A DNA stretch of 64,000 bases from Posidonia oceanica. Lineage: Eukaryota; Streptophyta; Magnoliopsida; Alismatales; Posidoniaceae. The notes under the pieces are model-generated. The model saw only the letters and a program-made list of their open reading frames with translations, was not told where the DNA came from and searched no databases. The stretch spans positions 5,195,001 to 5,259,000 of the forward strand of contig JAZBRS010000059.1 in NCBI GenBank assembly GCA_037176725.1, given 5' to 3'. Positions 47,501-57,806 of this stretch are shown here, in pieces. The translations under genes and the position numbers were made by a program. Each line of letters opens with the position of its first letter. The first letter of the stretch is position 1.

Positions 47501-50500
47501 TGTAGCAGCCTGGCTCGGCCTAGACCAAGTCCGGTCGGGCCTATAAAAAATCGAGCCGGGCCGGCCCGGCCGAGCCCAATTTACATGTCTAGCTCTGTGG
47601 TTGTTGTGGGTGTACTGTTTGCAATAGAGAGCATTCAGATACCGTTGCTGTCTATTCCGCACAAAGAGTGCATGGGTTCAGATTATGGTTGAGTACTCAA
47701 GATAGCCAAGTACTCCGCACTGCTTTGAGTTTTTAGTGTGTGTGTGGTTTGTGGATTTGTGCTTGGTTTAGACTTGACTTTGCAAAGAATAGCCATTTCA
47801 AGTATGCATAAGAGTTTTGAAAAATGCATATGGTTTTAATTTGAAAGAAAGAGAAAAATGATTTTAAAATGCATGTTTTAAAAGTTTGATGCTTACTGGA
47901 CAATAGTGGATTGCTCTATTGAGGTTTTCTAGAGTGGTTCTAGAATTGATTTTCCGATTTTGAGTTTCGATTGTTGCTTTGATGTGGTGTTGTGGTATCC
48001 ACAAGAGATACCTGAGTTCTGTTGCTTTCGACGTGGTTACGGCTGACTTTTCGACACAAGTCTGCCGAGTTGGTTTTGGTTTGAGTTTAGGGTGGGTGTG
48101 TGCTGAGTGACTTTTTTGAGTAATCACTTATGTATGCTTTGTTTTGATGTTTTTCGCAGGTGCAGGATAGAGTAGGAGCATTGCTAGTGCACATAGAGAT
48201 GAGTAACGCTGCCACACATCAAATGTCTTGGGTAGGTAATTTAATTTATTTATGTTGATTATAGTAGTTTTAATTTATGCCTTTGGATCTAGATTACTGT
48301 TGTGATGCGTATAAAAAAAAGAAATGTAGTTAGAATAGGATGGTAGCGACTGGAGTTGTTATAGATGAATGGCACTTTGACTGTCACAATGCACAACAAA
48401 ATCATCCTGATCTTGGCCGAGCTTAATAAACAGAATTTTCAACCATATGGCTTCTTTGATTGCCGCTACCGAAGCCATATATTCAACTTCTATGGTAGAC
48501 AACACTACTGTAGCTTGCAAAATTGACTTCCAACTGACTACACAACCTCTAATGGAGAATAAGTATCCCGTAAGAGACCTTCGTTTGTCACAATTACCTG
48601 CAAAATTTGAGTCAACAAAGCCAACAAACTTTCCCTTATTCCTTCCAAACTCTAGACGAATATCCACAGTACCTCTGAGGTATCTCAGAATCCACTTTAC
48701 TGCTTGCCAATGCGCATTTCCTGGGTTTGCCATATATCTACTCACAACACTGACAACTTGGGTAATGTCTGGATGAGTGCAAATCATAACATACGTAGTA
48801 CTTCCTACTGCATTGCAATAAGAAACACGAGACAAGTAAGCCTTCTCTTCTTCTGTTTGTGGAGATTGATCTGCTTGAAGTGTGCTCCAAGAGAAATTCT
48901 TTCTGACTTGGAATTCTCCATCCCAAACCTTTATAGAACCTTCTTCAAGTATTTTTCTTGACTAAGGTACAACTTCTTGTTCTTTCCGTCCCTGTGGATT
49001 TTCATACTAAGAATTTTCTTCGATGGTCCCAAATCCTTCATTTCAAATTTTCCACTATGTAAGACTTTCAAACTGCAAATCTTATATTTATTTATCACTG
49101 CAATTAACATATCATCAACATATAAAAGTAAATAGATAAAAGAGCCATCATCAAATTTTTTCATGTAAACACAGCTGTCATAACTACTTCTATGGTAGTT
49201 GTGTGTAACCATGAAAGCATCAAACCTCTTATATCATTGCTTCGGTGATTGCTTCAAGCCATATAGTGATCTCTTTAGCAAACAAACTTGATGTTCTTTT
49301 CCTTCAGCAACAAAATCTTCTGACTACTTCATATAAATCTGTTCATCAAGTTCACCATGTAGAAAGACCATCTTTACATCTAATTGCTCCAACTCCATGT
49401 CATGAGCTGCGACCAATGATAGCAAAATACAAATAGAAGAATGTTTAACAGGAGAAAAGATATCATTGTAATCAATACTTTCTACCTGACTGTAGCCTTT
49501 AACAACTAGACAGGCTTTATACTTTGAATCTGTGGCTCTATGTGTGCCCTTCTTTCTTTTGAACACCCATTTGCAATCAATGATCTTTTTACCTTTGGGT
49601 GGATCAATCAAAGCCCAAATTGTATTCCTTTGAAGAGACTCTATCTCCTCATTCATGGCAAACAATTAGAAAGACGAATCATGTGCAGAAATAACCTCAG
49701 AATAATAAGAAGGCTCGCCTCCGTCTGCAGTTTCTTCTGCCATTGAAAGTGCATATGCAACTGTTGAGTGGGCATACCTTGGATTTAGCTTAACTGTTCT
49801 TCTTGATCTCCTTTTGGCAATGCTGTATGATTCTTCTTCAACTGCTTCATCCTCTTCATGCTCACTATCGTACACATCAACTGCAACAGGTTGTGGATGC
49901 TCAGTTTCTAACTCCACCTGTTTGAAGACACTCTCCTGAGAACCTGTATCATTAGAAGCAACAAAATCTTCCTTTGGAGATAACAAATATGATTCATGAA
50001 AGGCCACATTCCTCTCTATCAACAGTCTTAGGGTCTTTGTGTTAGTACACCACAATCTATGGCCTTTTACACCAGAAGCATAATCCAAGAAAACATATTT
50101 TCTAAATCTAGCATTCAGTTTTCCATCATCACAATGAGCATATGCAGAACATCCAAAAAAAATTAATTTAGAGTAATCTACAGGAGTGCCAGACCATATC
50201 CCTTTTGGAGTTTGAAAATCAATGGATGATGGCGGAGATCGGTTCACCAAGTAACAGGTAGTAGACATAGCAAGGACTTAGAAAGACCTGCATTCAACAA
50301 CATATATCAAGCTCTCTCAACAAGAGTTCGGTTTATTCGTTCTGCAACACCGCTCTGTTGAGGACTGTAAGGAGTAGTACGATGACACTCAATGCCTTTG
50401 TCTCTGCAAAATTCATCAAACTATGAATTACAAAATTCAAGTCCATTTTCTATTCTAAGCTACTTGACTTTCTATCCTGTCTGATTCTCCATTAGAACTT

Positions 50501-53500
50501 TCCATTGCTTGAAGTACTTCAATATTTCATCTTTGTGCTTTAACATGTAGACCCATACTTTCCTTGAGAAGTCATCTATAAGAGTCAACATGTACTGGGC
50601 ACCTCCAAGGGATGGAGCACGTGACAGACCCCACAAATCTAAGTGAATATAATCCAACTTGCTCTTGGTTTTGTGGATACCTATCTTAAAGCTCACTCAT
50701 TTCATCTTTCCCAGTACACAATGCTCACAAAAGTCAAGTTTACTTGTGCACTGGCCATTGAGGAGTCCCTTTTTGCTCAACAATGTCATCCCCTTCTCGC
50801 TCATATGTCCTAACCTCAAATGCCACAATCTTGTTGTATCATCTTCAAGGTTAGGTGATGATGATATCACTGATGCACTTGAACTTATGGCTGTCCTTCC
50901 CTGTAAGATATACAGACTTTCAACACGCTTGGCTTTCATAACAACCTGAGTTCCTTTGGAAACAGTCAAAACTCCACATTTAGCTGAGTATTTTAACCTG
51001 TTTGATTCAAGAGTGCCTAAAAAAATAAGATTCTTCATCAAATTTGAAACATAACGAACATGGATAGTGTCCTCATTATGCCATCATGCATCTTAACTGG
51101 AACTGTACCTCATCCAACAGTTTTACATGATGAGTCATTTCCCATGAGCATATCTCCACCATCAATAGATTCATAAGTGGAGAATCAATCTCTATTATGA
51201 CACATATGATCAGTACAACCAGAGTCGAGTATCTTTTCATTCTTATACTTGCTTTCATTTGTGGCAAGAAGAACAAAACTGTCTGAATCTTCCTCAGCAA
51301 CATTTGCTTGGACTGCATCGAGCTTGCCTTGATTCTTGTTGTCATTCTTTCTCTTTTCTTTGTTTTGTAACTTGTAACACTCCTCCAAAATGTGACCATT
51401 CTTCTTGCAGTAATTGCAAAACTTAAATCTTGCCTTGGATTTTAATACGAACCTGTTCTTGCTGTTGTTTAACCCTTTCTCCATTAGTCTTCCCCTTTTG
51501 AATAGGACTTCACTCTTCACATCTCCTTCTCGGGTTAATTCTCTATCCATCAATTCTTTTGAAAACAAGGATTTCTTTACATCTTCAAAAGAAATAGTGT
51601 CTTTTCCATAGATAAGGGTTTTCCGAAAATTATTAAAGGAAAGTGGCAAAGAGCATAAAAGTAACAAAGTTTGGTCTTCATCTTCAACCTTGATATCGGC
51701 ATTATCTAAATCTATAATAGTAGAAGTAAATTCATCCATATGATATATGACAGGCGTATCTTCATTCATGTGAAATATAAATAGCCGTTGCTTCAAATGC
51801 AGATGGCTAACAAAATATTTCGTCATGTATAAAGATTCAAGCTTCCACCAAGCACTTGCTGCGCATTCTTCGTGAACAATCTCGCGCAAAACTTCATTGG
51901 ACAGGTACAACTGAATCATGGTTAATGCCTTTTCATCAAGTTCTTCTCATTGTTCATCTGTCATGATACTTGACTTCATCTCCTTTCCAAGGATGACATT
52001 CTTCAACCCGTTTTGGATCAAACAACCACGCATCTTCACTTACCAAAGACCGAAGTTCACATCCTGGTTGAACTTCTCAATCTTGAACTTGGTTATAGAC
52101 ATCTTCACACGAGCAATCGAACAATCCAAACGGCAAAGCTCTGATACCACTTGTTAGGCCGACGTAGACATTGGAGGGATCGCGGAATATAGATTGAAAA
52201 CGTGTGAAATAAACTAAAACCATTCAAACAATTCATGGAAGAGAGAAATAGTGCTGGAGAAGAAGGAAAGAAGAAAGAAGAACACAGCACAAAACACAAA
52301 GATCTTACGTGATTCAGTCGAAACCTACATTCACGAGCGGAGGAGAACTCAAATCCACTATATTTTGGGAGTACAGGGATGAGGGAAGAGCGTAGGAGAA
52401 TAATCATCGTCTTTCTCTAGGGTTACAAGCCGAAAAACCCCTAGTTACAATGCCTTAACACAGGGTTATATATTTATAGCCTGCTGTAACGGACGTCCAT
52501 GCGGACATCCACTATTTCACTGGATTCAAACTTCAAAATCGTAGAACGAAGTGGATATCCATTTTTCCACTGTGATGATGGTATGCTTCAACGGATGTCT
52601 GGAGTGAACAGCCGTTAAACTCCTGAGTTGTGGCAGTATGCTGGTGGACTTCTGTTTCGAACGTCCACAAAAGCTCTGTGTTGCAACAGTGATGAAATGA
52701 ACGTCCGTCAGGTTGTATTCGGCTAATTCAAGACACAAAACTCAACAGCTTCCATAGATAACATTGCAGCTATTGCTACTTCACCTCTACATAATTGTTA
52801 GCACTTGGCGTATATTACAAATGAAGTCTAAAGAATGTATATATCGGGTAATTGATATATAATTCCTTTAAAATGTCCAACGGAAGTTAAAAGTACTCAT
52901 AAATTTATTCCATTGCTTCACTCCAATATGATGCCCAGTTTCACCAAGATATTGCAAGTGGTCTTTTCACTTGACTTCATAAAAGATCAGAGCTACGCTG
53001 CCCAAATATTATCTGCAAACCTAAGCTAGTTACAACGTGATGCAGATATGGAATCGTCAAATATTTTTTCTTTCTCCGTCACATCAGTTTATTAACTTAT
53101 TCTCTTTCCACATTCTCCCAAGTTTCACCCATTGCAAGTGAAACCCAACTTACATAAAAATAAGTTAGACCCCTGGCCCTCCTGGCTCCTGAATGATCTC
53201 TCAACCTTAGTAGCGATATCTCTAACAATTTGCAACAAAAACCCTGGCCCTGAATGATCTCTCAACCTAACTTAGTAGCGACATCTCTAACAATTTGCAA
53301 CAAGATTATTGTGTAGAAAGGAAAGAAAAAAAAAAAACGAACTTAATTAAAAAATCAATAAATTCTCGTTGTTTGGGTCTCTACTGCAAGCACAAAATCA
53401 GCAGCAAAAGCACATTTTAGCACCAACAATATGCAACAACAAGAAAAAAAAATAACTGATGATTTCTCAATCTTACAGAAAATCCCATTGACATGACATG

Positions 53501-53738
53501 CAACAATAGACACAAATCTACAGAAGAGTGGGCTAAAAAAGGTTCATTTCAAGCATAGAAACAAAGAAAAAAAGCCCAAAATCAGATTTTTAGAGCATCA
53601 AACAACAGAAAACATAGATAGACCAGACATTTCACAAGTCACCTTGATTTTTGTGGCCTCTGCAGCAAAGGCCACGGCTGCAGAAACAATACCAAGAAAG
53701 CCCACAACAGCACAGATCACAAGAACATTCTTCTCCAT
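38163..53738 (-). CDS. DUF1218 family membrane protein, copy C
   Basis: Three exons (53643-53738, 39550-39749, 38163-38532) join to a 221-residue open frame, with the same intron phases as copy B. Exon 1 reads MEKNVLVICAVVGFLG. Exon 2 carries [29 protein letters not shown] and the CYCC cluster. Exon 3 starts VTFVFAFLMLLASAA and ends in a His/Gln tail (HHRQQYP). Four membrane helices are expected as in copy B; the tail is again rich in [14 protein letters not shown] repeats. Intron 1 is 13.9 kb and contains one nested retroelement stack (40140-52747). Intron 2 is 1.0 kb and free of elements. An upstream in-frame Met (MAMEK) exists; the second is chosen by comparison with A and B. Confidence 0.85.
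38533..39549 (-). other. Intron 2 of DUF1218 copy C
   Basis: A 1017-bp intron. Parts such as AGAAGGGCTGAAT and TTGATAATTCCACTACT match intron 2 of copy B near 26575 and 26740, which marks both as descendants of one ancestral intron. Confidence 0.8.
39550..39749 (-). CDS. Copy C exon 2
   Basis: 200 bases after the acceptor AACTGCAG, ending CTG|GTAATA in phase 2. It is 15 bases longer than copy B exon 2, mainly in the Asn/Ser-rich loop after the cysteine cluster. Confidence 0.85.
40140..40724 (-). repeat. 3' LTR, 585 bp (Tork-like copia)
   Basis: Matches 52152-52747 over its length. It contains five or more ACGTCCG/CGGACGT motif copies near 40471-40690 and a TATAAATATATA box near 40450-40463 on the minus strand. 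Confidence 0.85.
42048..42538. mobile_element. GC-palindromic hAT-type MITE, 491 bp
   Basis: Terminal inverted repeats CATAGTTATCATGGCGCC and CATTGTTATTGTGGCGCC match except for a few bases. Flanking 8-bp duplications GTAAGACG (42040-42047) and GTAAGATG (42539-42546) differ once. Subterminal GGCGCC-rich palindromes lie at both ends, with an AT-rich non-coding middle. Confidence 0.7.
44468..44553. repeat. 34-bp inverted duplication around the left end of the hAT element
   Basis: Arms 44468-44501 and 44520-44553 are inverted copies with one mismatch. They enclose an 18-base spacer TAAAACGGGCCGGGCAGC, which is the terminal sequence of the hAT. The left arm is host LTR DNA including the GCTCTGTG target sequence; the right arm lies inside the element. 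Confidence 0.85.
44760..45214 (+). promoter_or_regulatory. Probable 5' region of the hAT transposase gene
   Basis: AT- and pyrimidine-rich DNA with TATAAATACC near 44809-44818 as a candidate TATA box, then CT-rich leader to the ATG at 45215. Position and composition only. Confidence 0.4.
45215..47230 (+). pseudogene. hAT transposase (RICESLEEPER-like), broken
   Basis: Order: BED zinc finger (CYCNYC and GHISRHLQKYLAAHN, near 45370-45470); catalytic Asp segment TCDVWTG (45775-45795); second Asp segment SFDNASNN (45975-45999); the HRWNSTYDIL block (near 46245-46275); and the C-terminal dimerisation domain with FRMAKDLL, STVASESAFS and KRVLSDRR (46970-47075), ending at TAA 47230. Stops lie at 45271, about 45328 and 46934-46939. 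The frame slips near 46485 and returns near 46680. The longest open part, 45608-46510, covers the catalytic core. It cannot make a full protein. Confidence 0.85.
52138..52149 (-). other. Primer-binding site, initiator-Met type
   Basis: Minus strand TGGTATCAGAGC, two bases from the LTR edge; the canonical plant copia form. Confidence 0.9.
52152..52747 (-). repeat. 5' LTR, 596 bp (Tork-like copia)
   Basis: The minus-strand promoter LTR, with a TATAAATATATA box near 52463-52477 and the same motif cluster (52490-52715), partly eroded to GGACATCC and GGATATCC. Confidence 0.85.
52748..53642 (-). other. 5' part of intron 1 of copy C
   Basis: Non-coding. The end next to exon 1 resembles copies A and B. 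It contains a tandem pair at 53171-53240 and 53241-53305 sharing CCTGAATGATCTCTCAACCT and CTCTAACAATTTGCAACAA. Confidence 0.7.
53643..53738 (-). CDS. Copy C exon 1
   Basis: 32 codons from ATG at 53738-53736 to AAG, splice donor GTGACT. Confidence 0.85.
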
Positions 53739-53885
53739 CGCCATCTCCCTCTTCTCCTCTTCTCCCTGCGCCTGCTCTTGCAGTACTGGTTTGCAAACCA
53801 CCAAAAGAAATAGCTGGATTGCTTGCAGAAACATCTCTGGAAATATACTTTATTATCGAAACCGTGAGTTTCTTTTTTATTTTTT

Positions 53886-54060
53886 GGGTAATTTTCATAT
53901 AACCTCCTAAGTTTATTCTCATTCATTAAAAATCCCCCACCTTTTATCAGATTTGTACTGCCCCTTTAAAGTTCTTCTACTTAATAAAAAAACCCCTGAC
54001 GTTAGTTGACTGACGTCTAACCAGGGATTCTGTCCAGTAAAGTGTGTTAACCTTGGTTAA
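53886..54060 (+). repeat. Terminal-type direct repeat, copy 1
   Basis: Starts GGGTAATTTTCATATAACC, then CCTAAGTTTATTCTC, GACGTTAGTTGACTGACGT, CAGGGATT and GTGTGTTAA. The same sequence in the same orientation lies at 58324-58500 and partly at 57045-57150. The wording (C-run plus TTAGTTGACTGACG) resembles ends of plant Mutator-like elements. No inverted partner was found in the window. Confidence 0.75.
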
Positions 54061-54522
54061 CACCTAATCGGGTTTCCAACTTTCCCATTTACCCCTCCCT
54101 TTTCCCTGGTTCTCCCGTGAAAACCCGAGCCCTAAAGCGATCTACTTCTTCCCCGGTGAGGATCGTTGATTGAGGGCTATCGTGGTGCTCAAGGGGTTGC
54201 GCTCTGCTAGTTGAGGGTTTCCGTATGGTCGAGCGTCTTCGTCTGGTCGAGGGTTTTTTTTCCGACTATTCTCTGCTTTGTGCTGGTCGAGGCCTTCTAT
54301 CTCCTTATTTTGATCGGTGGTGCTCAAGGTAACCTCACTGGTCTGTTGATCTTTGATCATCATCGATTTGGGTTTTCTTAGAGTAGGGTTTTTTGTCAGC
54401 AATTTTGCTAGGTTAAGGATTTCTTCTTCCTTAACATTTTTGTACAAGCTTGAAGAAATGTTTGCTTGTATTTGTTCCTTAACTTCCAATCTTATTATTA
54501 TCTTTGTATAATAGGGTTAAGT

Positions 54523-56214
54523 ATGAGTGATACTATCTTCACTGTTGTTATCAAGTATGGCAATTATTTTGGGACGATAGAAGGGACTAATAGGAAGAAG
54601 TATCATTTTGGCAAACAAGTGACAGTGAAATTAGACTCAGAGTATGCTAATATGTTGGACTTAAATGAAGATTTAGCAGCGTATCTTCCTTGGGGAACCG
54701 AAGAGACATTAGAAATTGCATGGTTAGTACATAATTGAAGACCAAGAGAATTGGTGTTTCTCAGGACAGATAAAGACCTTAGGTACATGTTTGATGCAAA
54801 TAAAGCATTTAAGAATGTGATCAAATTGTATGTTGCTTTGGTGAAAGTTAGTGGTCCATTAGCAAGTCATAGTGATAGGAAGAATGAGAGATTGGAGAAA
54901 AAGAAACAGAAGAAGAATGAGACTCCTATTTTTTTGACATGTGATCCTAATAAAGCACCACATGTGGTTGACAATGAACAAGAGGGTGGTAAGGACATTG
55001 AGAGTGAGAATGACAGTGCATGTTGTCATTCTGAAAGAAGCTATCACAGCCTCTATGAATTTGATAAGGACAGTGATGATGATCCAAAGTTTGTGCCTGA
55101 AGAAGAAGAGGTTGAAGATGAAGATATTTTAGAAGAAGAAGAAGAAGAGTATGAAGCAGAGAACTTGGAAAAGGATGAGTCAGTAATTCATAACTTTGAA
55201 GGTGATGACTTTGTTGTTGATGCTGAGGACCCTAGCATGGAAAAGGAAGCTAGATTTACTAATGTGTACATGTTTAGGTAGGCATTGAGACAACATTGTA
55301 TCAAGAACTGATTTGATGTTAATTACATCAAGAATGAGAAAGACAGGGTGACAGTAAGGTGTGCTAATCATAGTGATTGTCCATGGAGGTTGCATGCTTC
55401 AATTTTGCAAGATAAGCACACATTCCAAATCAAGACAACTGTCACTACCCATACTTGTTACAGCTAAGGTAAAAGCAAAGGGAAGATGGCCTCTGCTAAG
55501 TGGATTGCATCCAAAATATTGGATGAAATGAAGGCTAATCCTAATGTATCATTACTTGTGCTGAAGCAAGCACTTGATAAGAAGTATGGCTTGTTGCTGC
55601 CATATCAAAGGGTATGGTGGGGCAAGGTGAAGGTTGAAGAGATCATCTATGGAAGCATCTTTGACTGTTATACTAGAATTCCAGACTTGAAGGCAAAATT
55701 GCTGAGAAGAAACCCTAGTAGCACCGTCTGTTTTGAGTTGGATGAATCCAACTGTTTCACTAGGTTTTTTTTTGTTTCAAAGCATCAAGGGGGGAAGGTA
55801 TGAAACTGATCCTTATGCCAAGACTGTGAAGTGTTCCAAATGTGGGAAGTTAGGTCATAATAAGAAGGGTTGTAGACCAACAAGAAATGAAGGTAGAACC
55901 AGTGGAAATGTCAGTGTTGGAGTTGTATAAGAGAGTGCAAGACCAACATTCAATCCTAACATTGGGAGTGGTAGTGGGACTAAGAATAGTGCAAGGCAAA
56001 CATTCAATCCTAACATTGGGAGTGACAGTGGGACTAAGAGTAGTAGTGAGGTTGGAAGACAACTAAAGAAAAAGGCAAAAAAAGCTGTTGGAAGAGGTAG
56101 AGGAAGATCAAGAGCTACAAAATTGACTCCTAAAATGTCACTGCAAACGCAAGAAGAAACACAGTTGGGATCTCAAGCACCACAACCATCACAAACTCAT
56201 TCAGAGCAAAGTTA
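54523..56214 (+). pseudogene. Mutator-like (MuDR) transposase lacking its catalytic core
   Basis: The N-terminal part starts MSDTIFTVVIKYGNYFGTIE. An acidic linker follows, then the MuDR DNA-binding domain (RFTNVYMFR, FDVNYIKNEKDRVTVRC, CPWRLHASI and the THTCYS His/Cys end, 55250-55470) and CFTRFFFVSK near 55750. Normally the DDE domain would follow. Here the sequence jumps at about 55785-55800 to the C-terminal end KYETDPYAKTVKCSKC with the knuckle CX2CX4HX4C (55830-55875), in another frame. Stops lie at 54736, 55279, about 55309 and 55464. A Gly/Arg-rich tail with a 54-bp tandem repeat ends at 56214. Non-functional as a transposase. Confidence 0.8.
55933..56040. repeat. 54-bp tandem repeat in the transposase tail
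   Basis: Two copies sharing AACATTCAATCCTAACATTG and GGGACTAAGA. Encodes a repeated PTFNPNIGSG-type peptide in the tail frame. Confidence 0.8.
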
Positions 56215-56218
56215 ACCA

Positions 56219-56480
56219 CCTCATACTAGGGATGACAGAAGTTATTTTTCGTGAACAACTACTTTTAGATGGTTTTCATCTCTTTTTTTGTGACCTCATA
56301 CTAGAGATGACAGAAGTTATTTTTTCTGAACAGCTACTTTTAGATGGTTTTCATTTCTTTTTTTGTGACCTCATATTAGGGATGACATAAGTTATTTTTT
56401 GTGAACGGCTACTTTTAGATGGCTTTCATCTCTCTTTTTTGTGACCTCATGCTAGGGATGACAGAAGTTATTTTCAACTG
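56219..56480. repeat. 75-76 bp minisatellite, about 3.4 units
   Basis: Units begin CCTCATACTAGGGATGAC at 56219, 56294, 56369 and 56445. Seen directly, just after the transposase tail. Non-coding. Confidence 0.9.
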
Positions 56481-57044
56481 TGATGTCTGTTATGATATTT
56501 GTGACAACTACTTCTGTTGGCTATTGCAACTATGATGGCTGCATATTTTTAGGTTTTTCCTGGCAGATAAAGGATCACTTATGATTTCTGATAAGCTTTT
56601 GTTACATGGCTAGGTTATACAAACTTTAAGATGTCTGTTATGATGTCTGATATTTGTGACATTCTTGTGGTATCTGATGATATCTAATGGCTATTGTAAT
56701 GCATATTACTCTGATATATGATGGATATTGCAACTATGATGGCTACATATTGTTAGATTTTTCCTGACATATAAAGGATCACTTATGATTTCTGATGAGC
56801 TTTTGTTACATGATTGGGTGAAATGCTTATCTCATATGCATCAGATATGCTCAGTATGGCTGTATTGCTTATTTTATTTTGATATATGCTCACAGTTTCT
56901 ACTTCCTGTTTGTAAAATATGTGATGCACATTTATTGTGATACTTTCTATTGTATGTTATCTCTGATTGCAGTTGTATGCTATGTTATTCTTTGCTATTC
57001 TTTGCAGTTGTATTGTCATTTATTCTCATTCGTTAAAAACCCCT
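56481..57044. other. Non-coding 3' region of the Mutator-like relic
   Basis: Contains a further duplication: about 95 bases at 56519-56610 (ATTGCAACTATGATGGCT, AAAGGATCACTTATGATTTC) recur at 56706-56815. No gene recognised. Confidence 0.6.
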
Positions 57045-57150
57045 GACTTTAACCCCCTAAGTTTATTCTCGTTCGTTAAAAACCCCCCACCTTTTATCAG
57101 ATTTGCACTGCCCCCTTAAAGTTTGTATCTAATATTAGAAAACTCCTTGA
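57045..57150 (+). repeat. Terminal-type direct repeat, copy 2 (partial)
   Basis: Shares CCCCCTAAGTTTATTCTCGT, CCCCCCACCTTTTATCAG and CTGCCCCCTTAAAGTT with copies 1 and 3, then diverges (GAGTTAGTTTCCGTTAGA). It marks the start of the segment holding the GRF ORF. Confidence 0.75.
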
Positions 57151-57356
57151 GTTAGTTTCCGTTAGATTCTAATGGTAACAGCATCAGAATTTAATTGAAA
57201 TGACCTTATTATCCCACAATCGTTTTTCAAAAACTCCCTTACCACATAACCGTTACTTATACTTGAATTTAAAAAGTAAAAACTTATAATCCTCCTTCCC
57301 TTCTTTCTCCATCTTTGTCATCTTCTTTCTTCCTCTTATTCCTTCCTCTTCTTCTT

Positions 57357-57770
57357 GTCACAACTCCTCCTCCTCTCCACCACCCCTCCTCTCCACCTCC
57401 TCCTTCTCCTCCTCCTCCTTCTCCTCCTCCTCGTCGACCTCTCCTCCTCCTCCTCCTCCTCCTCCTGTGCACCTCCTCCTCCTCCTCCTCATCAGGTTTG
57501 TACTGATCCCCTTTTATCAAGTTCTCCTCCTCCTCCTCCTTCTCATCCTCTCCAGCTCCTTGACCTCTCCTCGTCCTTGTCCTTGTCCTCGTCCTTGTCC
57601 TCGTCCTCGTCCTCCTCCTGTCAACCTCTCCACCTCATCATCGTCCTCCTCCTCCTGTCCACCTCCTCCTCGTCCTCTCCTCTGCGTTGTCGTCCTCCTC
57701 GTCATCCTCGACCAGTTTGTACTGACCCCCTTGTATCAAGTTCTCCTCCTCCTCCTCCTCCTTTTTTCAC
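57357..57770. repeat. CTC-rich low-complexity tract
   Basis: Imperfect (CTC)n and (CTTGTC)n repeats. They create long ORFs on both strands that are compositional artefacts. They may serve as the 5' leader of the next ORF. Confidence 0.85.
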
Positions 57771-57806
57771 TAATGCTTCCCAAGTGTTCGATAAATTGCT
57801 CCAAAG

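Larger units (their letters stand above)
44502..47591 (+). mobile_element. Autonomous-type hAT transposon, decayed
   Basis: Flanked by an exact 8-bp duplication GCTCTGTG (44494-44501 and 47592-47599). The left end is TAAAACGGGCCGGGC; the right end reads inward TAGACATGTAAATTGGGC. GGCCCG-rich subterminal regions occur at both ends. The left end appears to lack the first eight bases present on the right, and an inverted copy of flanking DNA sits just inside it. Encodes a broken transposase (45215-47230). Confidence 0.85.
40977..48363 (+). mobile_element. Long gypsy-type solo LTR (about 3.8 kb net) with nested hAT elements
   Basis: Begins TGTAATGACTCAG, ends GTTGTTATA, flanked by an exact GATGA duplication (40972-40976 and 48364-48368). 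Deleting it and one duplication copy restores the copia RNase H reading IHL|SKD. No gag or pol is present, and no second LTR copy was seen, so this is a solo LTR left by recombination. The layout resembles the Tekay-like 3' LTR at 11429 (Tekay LTRs are long), but the sequence is different. It contains a hAT MITE (42048-42538) and a hAT (44502-47591). The orientation is guessed from similarity of ends. Confidence 0.7.
40725..52120 (-). pseudogene. Tork-like copia gag-pol, degenerate and interrupted
   Basis: From about 52104: gag start MSITKFKIEKFN, knuckle CNYCKKNGHILEEC (near 51420-51380), protease ILDSGCTDHMC (near 51230-51195), integrase HLRLGHMSEKG and CEHCVLGKMK, core LIDDFSRKVW, RT with DCKWVFKRK and QLDVKMVFLHGE (49665-49324), YVDDMLIA (near 49120), RNase H with HCDSQSAIHL ending at 48364. 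The solo LTR then intervenes, and MFYERTKHIDVRYHFICE resumes at about 40960. Many stops; most fit Gln or Trp codons altered by one transition. The wording is nearest to the Tnt1/Tork branch. Confidence 0.85.
40140..52747 (-). mobile_element. Tork/Tnt1-like copia element in intron 1 of copy C, split by a solo LTR
   Basis: LTRs of 585 bp (40140-40724) and 596 bp (52152-52747) share TGTTAGGC ends and CAAAACTCAACA ends. A perfect primer-binding site TGGTATCAGAGC is at 52149-52138. Flanks ACTTT and GCTTC match at only three of five bases, so the target duplication is uncertain. The coding part is interrupted in RNase H by the solo LTR at 40977-48363. It lies in the same orientation as the host gene. 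Confidence 0.85.

Noticed and set aside
56219..56480. CRISPR-like regular repeats
   Set aside because: Units are contiguous without distinct spacers, and this is a plant nuclear context.
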